In this document: piece after piece, positions 7,401 to 16,430 of the stretch
How positions within the stretch are numbered: position 1 is the first letter of the stretch
How the letters are laid out: every line of letters begins with the position of its first letter
From: Micropruina sp.
GTDB taxonomy: Bacteria > Actinomycetota > Actinomycetes > Propionibacteriales > Propionibacteriaceae
Reading direction: 5' to 3'
Assembly (NCBI GenBank): GCA_018055925.1
Contig: JAGPGQ010000008.1
Span: 1,399-35,722, forward strand
Length of the DNA stretch: 34,324 bases
Program-made: the position numbers and the translations under genes
The notes under the pieces: generated by a model
What the model was told of the DNA's origin: nothing
Database searches by the model: none
What the model saw: only the letters and a program-made list of their open reading frames with translations

Positions 7401-10400
7401 ATGTACCTGAAGTCGCTCACGCTGCGCGGGTTCAAGTCCTTCGCGTCCACGACGACGCTGGCCTTCGAACCCGGGATCACCTGCGTCGTGGGCCCCAACG
7501 GTTCGGGCAAGTCGAACGTGGTGGACGCGCTCGCCTGGGTGATGGGCGAGCAGGGCGCCAAGTCCCTGCGCGGCGGCAAGATGGAGGACGTCATCTTCGC
7601 CGGCACCGCCGGACGCGCCCCGCTGGGGCGGGCCGAGGTCACGCTCACCATCGACAACACCGACGGCGCGCTGCCGATCGACTACACCGAGGTGACCATC
7701 AGCCGGACGATGTTCCGCTCCGGCGGCTCCGAATACGCGATCAACGGCAGCCACGCCCGGCTGCTGGACGTCCAGGAGCTGCTCTCCGACTCGGGCATCG
7801 GACGCGAGATGCACGTGATCGTCGGCCAGGGACAGCTGGACTCGATCCTGCAGGCCACCCCCGAGATCCGCCGCGGCTTCATCGAAGAGGCCGCGGGCGT
7901 GCTGAAACACCGCAAGCGCAAGGAGAAGGCGCTGCGGAAACTCGACTCGACCGCCGCGAACCTGAACCGGCTCAACGACCTGCTGGCCGAGATCCGCCGC
8001 CAGCTGAAGCCGCTCGGCCGACAGGCCGAAGTCGCGCGCAAGGCGGCCGTGATCCAGGCCGAAGTGCGGGACGCCAAGGCCCGGCTGCTCGCCGACGACT
8101 ACGTGCTGGCCACCCTCGCGCTGCAGTCCGACCTGGCCGCCGAGGCCGACCTCAAGGCCCGCCGCACCTCCGTCGAGGCAGCCCTGGACGCGGCTCGCGA
8201 GGCCGAAGCCGAGGCCGAGACGGCCAGCCGCAATGCACTGCCTCGGCTGAACGCCGCCCAGGAGACCTGGTACGGGCTGGCCGCGCTGCGCGAACGCCTG
8301 GCGTCCACGGTGAGCATCGCGGGGGAACGGCTGCGCAACGCCGAGAGCGCCGGCGAGGGCGAACGTCCCGGACGCGACCCCGAACTCATCGAACGCGAGG
8401 CCACCGAGGTCCGCAAGGCGGAGGCGGCCCTGGCCGTCGAGGTGACCGCGGCCGCCGAGGCACTGACGCGGGCGAGCGCGGCACTCGAGCAGGCCGAGGC
8501 GGCCCACGAGCACGCCGAACGCAGCTACACCGCGCAGCAGCGGGCGATCGCCGACCGGCGCGAGGGCCTGGCCCGGCTGACCGGCGAGGTGAACACGCTG
8601 CGCAGCCGGACGGAGGCGGCCGGCGCCGAGATCGAGCGGCTGGCCGCGGCCCGGGACGACGCGGCCCGGCGGGCGGCGGACGCCCGGCGCACGTTCGCCG
8701 CCCTGGAGACCAGGCTCGCCGGGGTCAGCGACGGCGAATCGGGACTGGACGCCCTCTACGAGTCGGCCGCCGCCGAGGTGGCACGCCTCGAAGGGGCCGC
8801 CGAGGAGGTCCGCCGGGCCGAACAGCGGGCGCAGACCGAACGCGCCTCCCTGGCCGCCCGCCGCGACGGCCTGGCCCTGGGCCTGGAACGCAAGGACGCC
8901 TCCGCCGCGCTGCTCGCCGCCGGCGACGCCGTCGGCGGACTGCTCGGCTCGGTGTCGACCCTGATCGGGGTGCGTCCCGGCTACGAGGCCGCCGTGTCGG
9001 CGGCCCTCGGCTCGGCTGCGGACGCGGTCGCCGTGGCCGGCCTGGACGCCGCGGTCGGCGCGTTCGGCCACCTGAAGGCCGAGGACCTGGGCCGGGCCGG
9101 GCTGTTGCTGGGCGGCGCCCGCCCCCCGACGGCCGGGGACGGGCCACAGCTGCCCGGCTATGCCACCTGGGCGATCGAGGTGGTCAGCTGCGCCGACGAG
9201 GTCCGTCCGGCCCTGACCCGGCTGCTGCGCAAAGTGGCCGTCGTCGACGACCTGCCCAACGCGCGCACCCTGGTGGCCGGCCTGCCCGACGTCACCGCGG
9301 TCACCCGCGACGGGGACGTGCTCAGCCAGTGGTTCGCCGCCGGCGGATCGAACGCCAGGCCGTCCCTGATCGAGGTGCAGGCGGCCATCGACGAGACCGA
9401 GAGCCGGCTCGGCGCGGCCCAGGCGGACCTGGAGCGTGCCCGGTTCTCACTCGCCCAGTACGAGGCCGAGCTGACCGAGGCCCGGGCCGCGGCCGAGGCG
9501 GCGCTCGCCCGGCTGCACGAGTCGGACGCCGAACACGCCGCGCTGGCCGAGGAGCTGGGTGCGCTCAGCCAGACCACCCGGGCCGCGCAGGCCGAGGCGG
9601 AACGCGCCGAGGCGTCCATCGCGGGCGCCCAGGCCACCCGCGAACAGAACCGCAAGGCGCTCGCCGCACTGGAACAGCGGCTGGAACTCGCCTCGGCCGA
9701 GACCGGGCTGGTCGAGGCCGACCCGGCGGAACGCGACCGGCTGGCCGCCGCCGAACGGGCCGCGCGGGGCGCCGAGATGGAGGCCCGGCTCGCGCTGCGC
9801 ACCATCGAGGAGCGGGCCCGGGCGCTGGCCGGCCGGGCCGAGTCGCTGACCCGGGCCGCGACCGCGGAACGGCAGGCCCGTGAGCGGGCCGCGGCCCGCC
9901 GGGAACGGCTACAGCGCGAGGCCGCCGACGCCCGCGCCGTCGGCACGGCCGCCACCTGGCTGTTGCGCCGGATCGAGGCGTCCCAGGAGTCGGCCGCGGC
10001 CGAACGGGCACGGGCCGAGGCGGCCCGGCTCGAGGCCGAGAGCGCGCTCGCGGATGTCCGGCGCCGCAGCCGCGAACTGGCCCGTGAGTTCGAGGAACTC
10101 GTCGACCACGTCCACCGGGACGAGCTGGCCCGCGCCGAACAGCGGCTACGGATCGAGTCCCTGGAGGAGCGGGTGCTCACCGAACTCGGGCTCGACCCGC
10201 AAGTCCTGGTCACCGAGTACGGACCCGACCAGTTGGTGCCGGTGCTGACCAAGACTGACGGCAGCGCGGTCGGTCCGGACGACGAACCGCCCCCGCCCGT
10301 CCCCTACGTCCGGGCCGAGCAGGAGAAGCGGCTCCGGGCGGCCGAGCGGAACCTGGGGGTGCTGGGCCGGGTGAACCCGCTGGCGCTGGAGGAGTTCGAC

Positions 10401-10958
10401 GCCATGCAGGAGCGGCACGGATTCCTCGCCGAGCAGTTGGACGACCTGCGCAAGACCCGCGACGACCTGGCCGGCATCATCGCCGACGTGGACGCCCGGG
10501 TGCAGGAGGTGTTCGCCGCCGCCTACGCCGACGTCGAGCGGGCGTTCGAGCAGTCGTTCGCCCGGCTGTTCCCCGGCGGCGAGGGACGGCTGGTGCTCAC
10601 CGAACCCGGCGACTGGCTGACCACCGGGGTCGACGTGGAGGCCCGTCCGGCCGGCAAGAAGGTGAAGCGGCTGTCGCTGCTGTCGGGTGGCGAGCGCTCT
10701 CTGGTCGCGGTGGCCTTCCTGGTGGCGCTGTTCAAGGCGCGACCCAGCCCGTTCTACATCCTCGACGAGGTCGAGGCCGCCCTGGACGACGTGAACCTCG
10801 GCCGCCTGCTGGAGATCTACGAGGAACTGCGGGAGAACTCGCAGCTGCTGGTGATCACCCACCAGAAGCGGACGATGGAGATCGGCGACGCACTCTACGG
10901 CGTCACGATGCGCTCGGACGGCGTGTCGGCGGTGATCAGCCAGCGGCTGCGCGACTGA
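7401..10958 (+). CDS. smc: Chromosome segregation ATPase SMC
   Basis: The 1185-residue product is of full family length. The N-terminal head opens MYLKSLTLRGFKSF with the Walker A motif GPNGSGKS at residues 31-38 and a QGQLDSILQ Q-loop region. Long Ala/Glu/Arg-rich coiled coils (about 165-505 and 650-1020) flank a globular hinge at roughly 506-646. The C-terminal head carries the ABC signature LLSGGERSL (about 1091) and Walker B FYILDEVEAALDD (about 1118). It works with ScpA/ScpB to organise and separate chromosomes; those genes are not in the window. The ATG at 7401 is chosen because it begins exactly at the conserved N-terminus; the frame continues upstream only through the GtrA gene. Confidence 0.98.
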   Translation: MYLKSLTLRGFKSFASTTTLAFEPGITCVVGPNGSGKSNVVDALAWVMGEQGAKSLRGGKMEDVIFAGTAGRAPLGRAEVTLTIDNTDGALPIDYTEVTISRTMFRSGGSEYAINGSHARLLDVQELLSDSGIGREMHVIVGQGQLDSILQATPEIRRGFIEEAAGVLKHRKRKEKALRKLDSTAANLNRLNDLLAEIRRQLKPLGRQAEVARKAAVIQAEVRDAKARLLADDYVLATLALQSDLAAEADLKARRTSVEAALDAAREAEAEAETASRNALPRLNAAQETWYGLAALRERLASTVSIAGERLRNAESAGEGERPGRDPELIEREATEVRKAEAALAVEVTAAAEALTRASAALEQAEAAHEHAERSYTAQQRAIADRREGLARLTGEVNTLRSRTEAAGAEIERLAAARDDAARRAADARRTFAALETRLAGVSDGESGLDALYESAAAEVARLEGAAEEVRRAEQRAQTERASLAARRDGLALGLERKDASAALLAAGDAVGGLLGSVSTLIGVRPGYEAAVSAALGSAADAVAVAGLDAAVGAFGHLKAEDLGRAGLLLGGARPPTAGDGPQLPGYATWAIEVVSCADEVRPALTRLLRKVAVVDDLPNARTLVAGLPDVTAVTRDGDVLSQWFAAGGSNARPSLIEVQAAIDETESRLGAAQADLERARFSLAQYEAELTEARAAAEAALARLHESDAEHAALAEELGALSQTTRAAQAEAERAEASIAGAQATREQNRKALAALEQRLELASAETGLVEADPAERDRLAAAERAARGAEMEARLALRTIEERARALAGRAESLTRAATAERQARERAAARRERLQREAADARAVGTAATWLLRRIEASQESAAAERARAEAARLEAESALADVRRRSRELAREFEELVDHVHRDELARAEQRLRIESLEERVLTELGLDPQVLVTEYGPDQLVPVLTKTDGSAVGPDDEPPPPVPYVRAEQEKRLRAAERNLGVLGRVNPLALEEFDAMQERHGFLAEQLDDLRKTRDDLAGIIADVDARVQEVFAAAYADVERAFEQSFARLFPGGEGRLVLTEPGDWLTTGVDVEARPAGKKVKRLSLLSGGERSLVAVAFLVALFKARPSPFYILDEVEAALDDVNLGRLLEIYEELRENSQLLVITHQKRTMEIGDALYGVTMRSDGVSAVISQRLRD

Positions 10959-11004
10959 CCGTGTTGCATACTGGAGGCTGTTCCGCGTTCAGAAAGGGTG
11001 GCCC

Positions 11005-11244
11005 GTGGCCGTCGCACTTCTCGTCATGGTGGTGATCCTCGCGCTCGCCATCGGCATCGTCGCGATCGTGGCGATGGGCATGCAAGGTGCCGGACGCGAA
11101 CGCGTCCCCGAACTGGCCAATGTGATGGCCGAGACCGCGCGCCACCTGAACGGCGACGCCGACCCGCCGCAGGGCCTGGTGGGCTTCTTCGAAGAGATCC
11201 CGGACCCGCGCCGCAGCGCCACCTCCGCAAAGTCCGCCGACTGA
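11005..11244 (+). CDS. Small single-pass membrane protein, unknown function
   Basis: The 79-residue product starts with one strong hydrophobic helix (VALLVMVVILALAIGIVAIVAMGM, residues 2-26), followed by a polar cytosolic-type tail with the motif ELANVMAETARHLNGDADPPQGLVGFFEEIPDP. A GTG start at 11005 has AGAAAGG 8 nt upstream. A possible -10 (CATACT) lies near 10966-10971. It follows smc by 46 bases on the same strand. I do not recognise a named family. A real gene is supported by the membrane helix, the ribosome binding site and the coding-like codon use. Confidence 0.65.
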   Translation: MAVALLVMVVILALAIGIVAIVAMGMQGAGRERVPELANVMAETARHLNGDADPPQGLVGFFEEIPDPRRSATSAKSAD

Positions 11245-11280
11245 CTCACCGTCCGGACTCCCGTCTCGCAGTCCGTTGTC

Positions 11281-11369
11281 CCGGCGACCTTCGTCGAACC
11301 GGCGACCTCGGTCCGGCGACCGCGAACCACTGGCCTCGTCGACCGGCGACCCTGGGTCCGGTGACCTCG
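11281..11369. repeat. Degenerate CCGGCGACC direct repeats
   Basis: CCGGCGACC or a one-base variant occurs five times in about 85 bases (near 11281, 11299, 11313, 11341 and 11359), with irregular spacing of 13-30 bp. It lies directly before the palindromic pair at 11368-11448, in the gap between convergent genes. Confidence 0.6.
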
Positions 11370-11448
11370 TCATCCCGGCGAACGCCGGGATCTCTCCACC
11401 GCTCTGGGCGGTCGTTGAGCGAGATCCCGGGGCAAGCCCGGGATGACG
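11368..11448. repeat. Pair of opposed palindromic repeats between convergent genes
   Basis: One copy of the CGTCATCCCGG...GGGATCTC element lies at 11368-11394 and an opposed copy (GAGATCCCGG...GGGATGACG) at 11421-11448. Each is a strong hairpin on its own, and the two can also pair with each other around a 26-nt loop. The location between the stop codons of the 11005-11244 gene and the minus-strand methyltransferase would suit a bidirectional terminator, although no U-tract follows. Confidence 0.8.
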
Positions 11449-11456
11449 GGGGCCGA

Positions 11457-11915
11457 TCAGCGCCGTAGGGCGATCTCGCGCAACGGGTCACCGCCGTCGA
11501 TGAACAGCCTGCCCTGAGGGGTCAGGGCGTCCGCGATCCGCCGCAGGGCGCGTCGGCCGGCCTCGGGATGCCGCCCGTCGAGCGCGCCCACCCGGACGGC
11601 GAACGCCAGGTCGAACGGCTCTTCGGCATCGAGCAGGACGAACTCCTCGGCCGACACCTGCCGGACGCTCAGGCGCCCGGCGGCGATCTCGGCGGCCGCG
11701 TTCCGCTCGATCTGGGCGACCCCCGCCGCCGACCGGTCGATCACCAGGACGTGACCGTCGCCGATGAGCTTCACCACCGCCTTCGCGGCGGCACCCGGAG
11801 CACCGCCGATCTCCAGCACGCGCAGGCCCGGCCGCAGCGGTAGCGCCTCGACGATGGCCGCCAGGCGCGGCGACAGCCGGCTCACCGGGGGCCCGCTTCG
11901 GTTGCTCGGCTCCAT
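11457..11915 (-). CDS. Class I SAM-dependent methyltransferase
   Basis: The 152-residue protein carries motif I VLEIGGAPGAAAKAVVKLIGDGHVLVIDRS (about residues 33-62), where the Gly-rich loop and the acidic end of strand 2 bind S-adenosylmethionine. Motif IV-like FDLAFAVRVGALDG and a post-motif LTPQGRLFIDGG follow. It is a minimal Rossmann methyltransferase without an added substrate domain, so the substrate cannot be inferred. The ATG at 11915 is the first in frame; CACACT lies 7 nt upstream on the minus strand, in line with a leaderless promoter. It is convergent with the small membrane protein gene. Confidence 0.8.
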   Translation of the reverse strand: MEPSNRSGPPVSRLSPRLAAIVEALPLRPGLRVLEIGGAPGAAAKAVVKLIGDGHVLVIDRSAAGVAQIERNAAAEIAAGRLSVRQVSAEEFVLLDAEEPFDLAFAVRVGALDGRHPEAGRRALRRIADALTPQGRLFIDGGDPLREIALRR

Positions 11916-12145
11916 GCCGACGAGTGTGGCATCCGAACGTGCGGGGCGGCCGATCTACGACGACCGGACGCGGGCAGGTCCCGCCGTCCGCTCGCGACCT
12001 GGCGACCGATTCGACGACGAGCGACGCTCCCACGCCTGGACGCCGTCCGCATCGGTCGCGATTTCGCGGCGCCCGGGCGTCCCGGGAGCCGCTCCAGTGG
12101 TGGCCGGAGCCGTAGACGGTCCCGGCCCGGCACTGCCCGGAGCCG
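11916..12145. other. Intergenic region between the divergent methyltransferase and ftsY genes
   Basis: About 230 GC-rich bases with no supported gene and no copy of the palindromic element. It must hold the promoters of both flanking genes. Confidence 0.4.
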
Positions 12146-12151
12146 TAGCAT
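12146..12151 (+). promoter_or_regulatory. Likely -10 element favouring the GTG start of ftsY
   Basis: TAGCAT lies 7 nt before the GTG at 12159, the same geometry as for the GtrA and sdhC genes. Under this reading the ATG at 12150 overlaps the promoter and is not the start. Confidence 0.4.
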
Positions 12152-12158
12152 GAACCGC

Positions 12159-13283
12159 GTGGATCTGATTGTGTGGTTGATAGTCGGTGTCGTCGGTCTG
12201 GCGATCATCGTCGCGGGCAGCGTCTTCCTGGCCCGGCGCCGGGCGTTGCCCGCCGAGAAGCGTCGCGAGCTGCCCGCCGAGCCGGCTCCCGCGACGCCCA
12301 CCGCACCGTCGGAGGAGCCCCCGGCCGAACCGGAGGCCGAGCCCGGGCCGGAACGTCCCGAGGCCCCCGCGACCCGGATGGCGCGGTTGCGGCGCCGGCT
12401 CGCCGGCAGCAACAACCCGCTCGCCCGTGGGCTGCTCTCGATCCTGTCGTCCGATCGCCTGGACGCCGACGTCTGGGACGACTTCGAGGCCACCCTGATC
12501 ACCTCCGACCTCGGCGTGGGGCCGACCCAGGAACTCACCGAGGCGCTGCGCCGCGAACTCGCCATCGACGGCGTGAACGACCCGGAGCAGGCCCGCCGCG
12601 TGCTGCGCCGGGAACTGCTCACCCTGGTCGGGCCCGACTTCGACCGGTCGCTGGACGTCACCGGCAGCGACGGCAAGCCCGGGGTGGTGCTGGTGGTCGG
12701 CGTGAACGGGACCGGCAAGACCACCACCATCGGCAAACTCGCCCGCGTCCTGGTCGCCGAGGACAAGACCGTCGTGCTGGGGGCGGCCGACACCTTCCGC
12801 GCGGCCGCCGCCGACCAGCTGCAGACCTGGGGCGACCGGGTGGGCGTGCCGACCGTCCGCGGGCCGGAGGGCGGCGACCCGGCCGCCGTCGCCTACCAGG
12901 CGGTGCAGCGGGGGATCGACGACGGCGTCGACGTGGTGGTGGTCGACACCGCCGGCCGGCTGCACACCAAGACCGGCCTGATGGACGAGCTCGGCAAGAT
13001 CAAGCGGGTGATCGAGAAGCTCGCCCCGGTCACCGAGGTGCTGTTGCTGATCGACGCCACGACGGGCCAGAACGGACTGATCCAGGCCCGGGTGTTCGCC
13101 GAGGTCGTGCAGATCACCGGCATCGTGCTGAGCAAGCTGGACGGCTCCGCCAAGGGCGGCATCGTCGTCCAGGTGCAGCGTGAACTGGGCGTCCCGGTGA
13201 AGCTGATCGGCCTCGGCGAGGGCGTGGACGACCTGGTGCCCTTCGAGGCGGAGGCGTTCGTGGACGCCCTGCTCAGCGAGTAG
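12159..13283 (+). CDS. ftsY: Signal recognition particle receptor FtsY
   Basis: The SRP receptor GTPase docks ribosome-nascent chain complexes at the membrane. It has an N-terminal membrane helix (LIVWLIVGVVGLAIIVAGSVFL), an acidic Pro/Glu/Ala-rich linker (about residues 30-75), the N domain helical bundle, and the G domain with G1 GVNGTGKTTTIGKLA, ADTFRAAAADQL, G3 DTAGRLHTK and G4 SKLDGSAKGG. Length is normal (374 residues, or 377 if started at the ATG at 12150). I prefer GTG 12159 because of the TAGCAT box at 12146-12151 and because no ribosome binding site precedes either codon; the difference is three residues. The SRP partner Ffh is encoded downstream at 14252. Confidence 0.96.
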   Translation: MDLIVWLIVGVVGLAIIVAGSVFLARRRALPAEKRRELPAEPAPATPTAPSEEPPAEPEAEPGPERPEAPATRMARLRRRLAGSNNPLARGLLSILSSDRLDADVWDDFEATLITSDLGVGPTQELTEALRRELAIDGVNDPEQARRVLRRELLTLVGPDFDRSLDVTGSDGKPGVVLVVGVNGTGKTTTIGKLARVLVAEDKTVVLGAADTFRAAAADQLQTWGDRVGVPTVRGPEGGDPAAVAYQAVQRGIDDGVDVVVVDTAGRLHTKTGLMDELGKIKRVIEKLAPVTEVLLLIDATTGQNGLIQARVFAEVVQITGIVLSKLDGSAKGGIVVQVQRELGVPVKLIGLGEGVDDLVPFEAEAFVDALLSE

Positions 13284-13305
13284 AGCCCTCACGCGCGCGG
13301 CAGGC

Positions 13306-14142
13306 TCACCGGCGCTTGGGACGCAGCAGCAACACGGCCACCACGGTCGGGACGCCGATCAGGACGATCAGCCCGATGAACTGCCCGACGTTGTATGCGG
13401 CGCTGCCCTGCCCGAGGCTCAACCGGCCGTTGGCCAACTGGGCGAACATGCTCAGCAGCATCAGCGCCGCCCAGGCCGCGCAGACCCAGCCCACCACCGT
13501 CTGCCAGACCGGGCGCTTCCCGACGGGCTGCGGGCCCCAGCCCGACTGGCCCGGGTACGGGCCGGACGGGTACTGCCCCTGAGGTCCGTACTGCCCGTAG
13601 GGCTGACCCTGCGGTGCCGGACCTCCATAGGGAGAGCTCGGCTCCGGGTAGGGCTGAGGATTCTGCCCGTACGCCGGGGCCGGCTGCCCGTACGGCGACG
13701 GGCTCGCGGGGGCTGACTGTCCGTACCCGGTCGCCGGCTGGTCGTATGCGGCCGTCGGCTGTCCGTACCCCGTCGACTGGTCGTACGCCGCCGTCGACTG
13801 GTCGTACGCCGCCGTCGACTGGTCGTACGCCGCCGTCGACTGGTCGTACGCCGCCGGCTGCCCGTAGGCCGCCGTCGGCTGGCCGTACGCCGTCGACTGA
13901 TCGTTCGCCGGGCCCGGCTGCCCGTAGGCCTGGGCCGGTTGCCCGTAGGTCTCGGCTCCCTGGCCGTAGCCCTGCTGGCCCCACGCCGGCTGGCCGGACG
14001 TCGGCTGGGCCGTCGAACCGGCCCCCGGATCGCCGCTCGGCGACGCCCACGGCGAGGGCCCCTGACCGGTGTTCGGGGCCGGTTGATTCGGGTACTGTCC
14101 CGGCCACGAATCGGGTCCGGTGGGCGGGGGGTACTGGGACAT
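13306..14142 (-). CDS. Tyr/Gln/Pro/Gly-rich repeat protein with C-terminal membrane helices
   Basis: The 278-residue protein has two parts. Residues about 1-200 are low-complexity and built from YGQP, YDQST and PAPQGQPYG-like units, starting MSQYPPPTGPDSWPGQYP. In the middle, AYDQSTA recurs as an exact heptapeptide encoded by four identical 21-bp repeats (13771-13854). The C-terminal 80 residues hold two hydrophobic helices (VVGWVCAAWAALMLLSMFAQLA and IGLIVLIGVPTVVAVLLLL-like) and end in the basic LRPKRR. The ATG at 14142 has a strong AGGAGGAG just upstream, and TACACT (14168-14173 on the minus strand) is a plausible -10. Pro/Gln/Tyr-rich N-terminal domains before membrane helices are common in actinobacteria, but I cannot name a function. 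Confidence 0.8.
   Translation of the reverse strand: MSQYPPPTGPDSWPGQYPNQPAPNTGQGPSPWASPSGDPGAGSTAQPTSGQPAWGQQGYGQGAETYGQPAQAYGQPGPANDQSTAYGQPTAAYGQPAAYDQSTAAYDQSTAAYDQSTAAYDQSTGYGQPTAAYDQPATGYGQSAPASPSPYGQPAPAYGQNPQPYPEPSSPYGGPAPQGQPYGQYGPQGQYPSGPYPGQSGWGPQPVGKRPVWQTVVGWVCAAWAALMLLSMFAQLANGRLSLGQGSAAYNVGQFIGLIVLIGVPTVVAVLLLRPKRR
13771..13854. repeat. Four exact 21-bp tandem repeats inside the repeat protein gene
   Basis: The unit CGTCGACTGG+TCGTACGCCGC is repeated without change at 13771, 13792, 13813 and 13834. It encodes YDQSTAA-type heptads on the minus strand. Perfect identity, including synonymous positions, indicates recent slippage or unequal recombination rather than old duplication. 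Confidence 0.95.
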
Positions 14143-14251
14143 GGGACTCCTCCTAGAGAACCGAATCAGTGTAGGACGGCGCCGGTCCGCGGGGCCGGAC
14201 GGGAGGCAGCCGGTAGGATGACCCGGAAGTCCGACTGCGTGAGGAACCCCC
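14143..14251. promoter_or_regulatory. Divergent promoter region for the repeat protein and ffh
   Basis: On the plus strand TAGGAT (14214-14219) is a good -10, and GAGGAA (14241-14246) is the ribosome binding site for the TTG start of ffh. On the minus strand TACACT (plus coordinates 14168-14173) could serve the repeat protein, followed by AGGAGGAG. Start sites are inferred from spacing only. Confidence 0.45.
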
Positions 14252-15850
<1,599 letters not shown>

Positions 15851-15900
15851 CGTCGTCCCCGAATGGTCGCGGACGGTTCCCGCGGTCACCGTCCCTCGGG

Positions 15901-16160
15901 TCAGTGACGTGAATCGACGGCGACAGCGGTCTGGACGCCGGCACGCGTGAATCCCAGCCGATGGGCGAGCCGGGCCGACGCGTCGTTTCCCACCCGGCAG
16001 CGCCACTGCGCCAGACGTCCGCTCGCCAGTGCCTCGCTCACCGCTCGGGTGCCGAGGTCCCGCTGCGGGGGTTTGCGGCGATCTCGACAACGCTGTGCGG
16101 TGCGGGGAAACCTCGCCGATGTCGGGTCGTGACTCGAAATCGGTCGATTTTGTCTCCATC
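15901..16160 (-). pseudogene. Remnant of a GNAT N-acetyltransferase C-terminus
   Basis: On the minus strand 15901-16056 encodes LGTRAVSEALASGRLAQWRCRVGNDASARLAHRLGFTRAG and a short tail. This fits the last third of a GNAT fold: acetyl-CoA-binding helix, then the N-x-x-S-x-x-x-x-x-x-LGF motif. The expected preceding strand, VVEIAANP, is found in a different frame just upstream (about 16070-16100), so one frameshift near 16060-16075 would rejoin VVEIAANP to QRDLGTRAV. No recognisable N-terminal acetyltransferase sequence precedes it. It is therefore probably a broken gene, unless the shift is a sequencing error. The right boundary is approximate. Confidence 0.5.
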
Positions 16161-16418
16161 GGTGAGCGATCTCGACATCGCCGTCCAGCTCGGGAGCCCC
16201 AGGCGTGGCTGGACGCCGTGACGGCCGAACCCGCTCGCGTGGCTGCGCGGGCATCTCCGCACCTCCAAGCGCCGTGCCCCTCCGGAGCGGGCCGGCGAAC
16301 GGTCAGGCCTGCACCGGAGCGGCGAAGGACGTCCCGCCGGCGATCGACCTGCACGCGGCCCTCGCGTTCTCGCCGGCCATGCGATGCCAAACATCGTCCA
16401 GCGTCGTGGTGATGGTGA

Positions 16419-16424
16419 CAGGAT
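16419..16424 (+). promoter_or_regulatory. Likely leaderless -10 element of the amidohydrolase gene
   Basis: CAGGAT ends 6 nt before the ATG at 16431, identical in sequence and spacing to the element at 1410-1415. No ribosome binding site is visible. Confidence 0.45.
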
Positions 16425-16430
16425 CGGATC

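Larger units (their letters stand above)
15851..16430. other. Gap after ffh holding a decayed acetyltransferase
   Basis: The 580-base region has no intact gene that I can support. Its left part holds a frameshifted acetyltransferase end on the minus strand (15901-16160). The part from about 16160 to 16410 shows no recognisable domain in any frame. The right end carries the promoter of the amidohydrolase. Confidence 0.5.

Noticed and set aside
13771-13854. CRISPR-like short repeats
   Set aside because: The repeats are directly adjacent, in frame and code for a heptapeptide.
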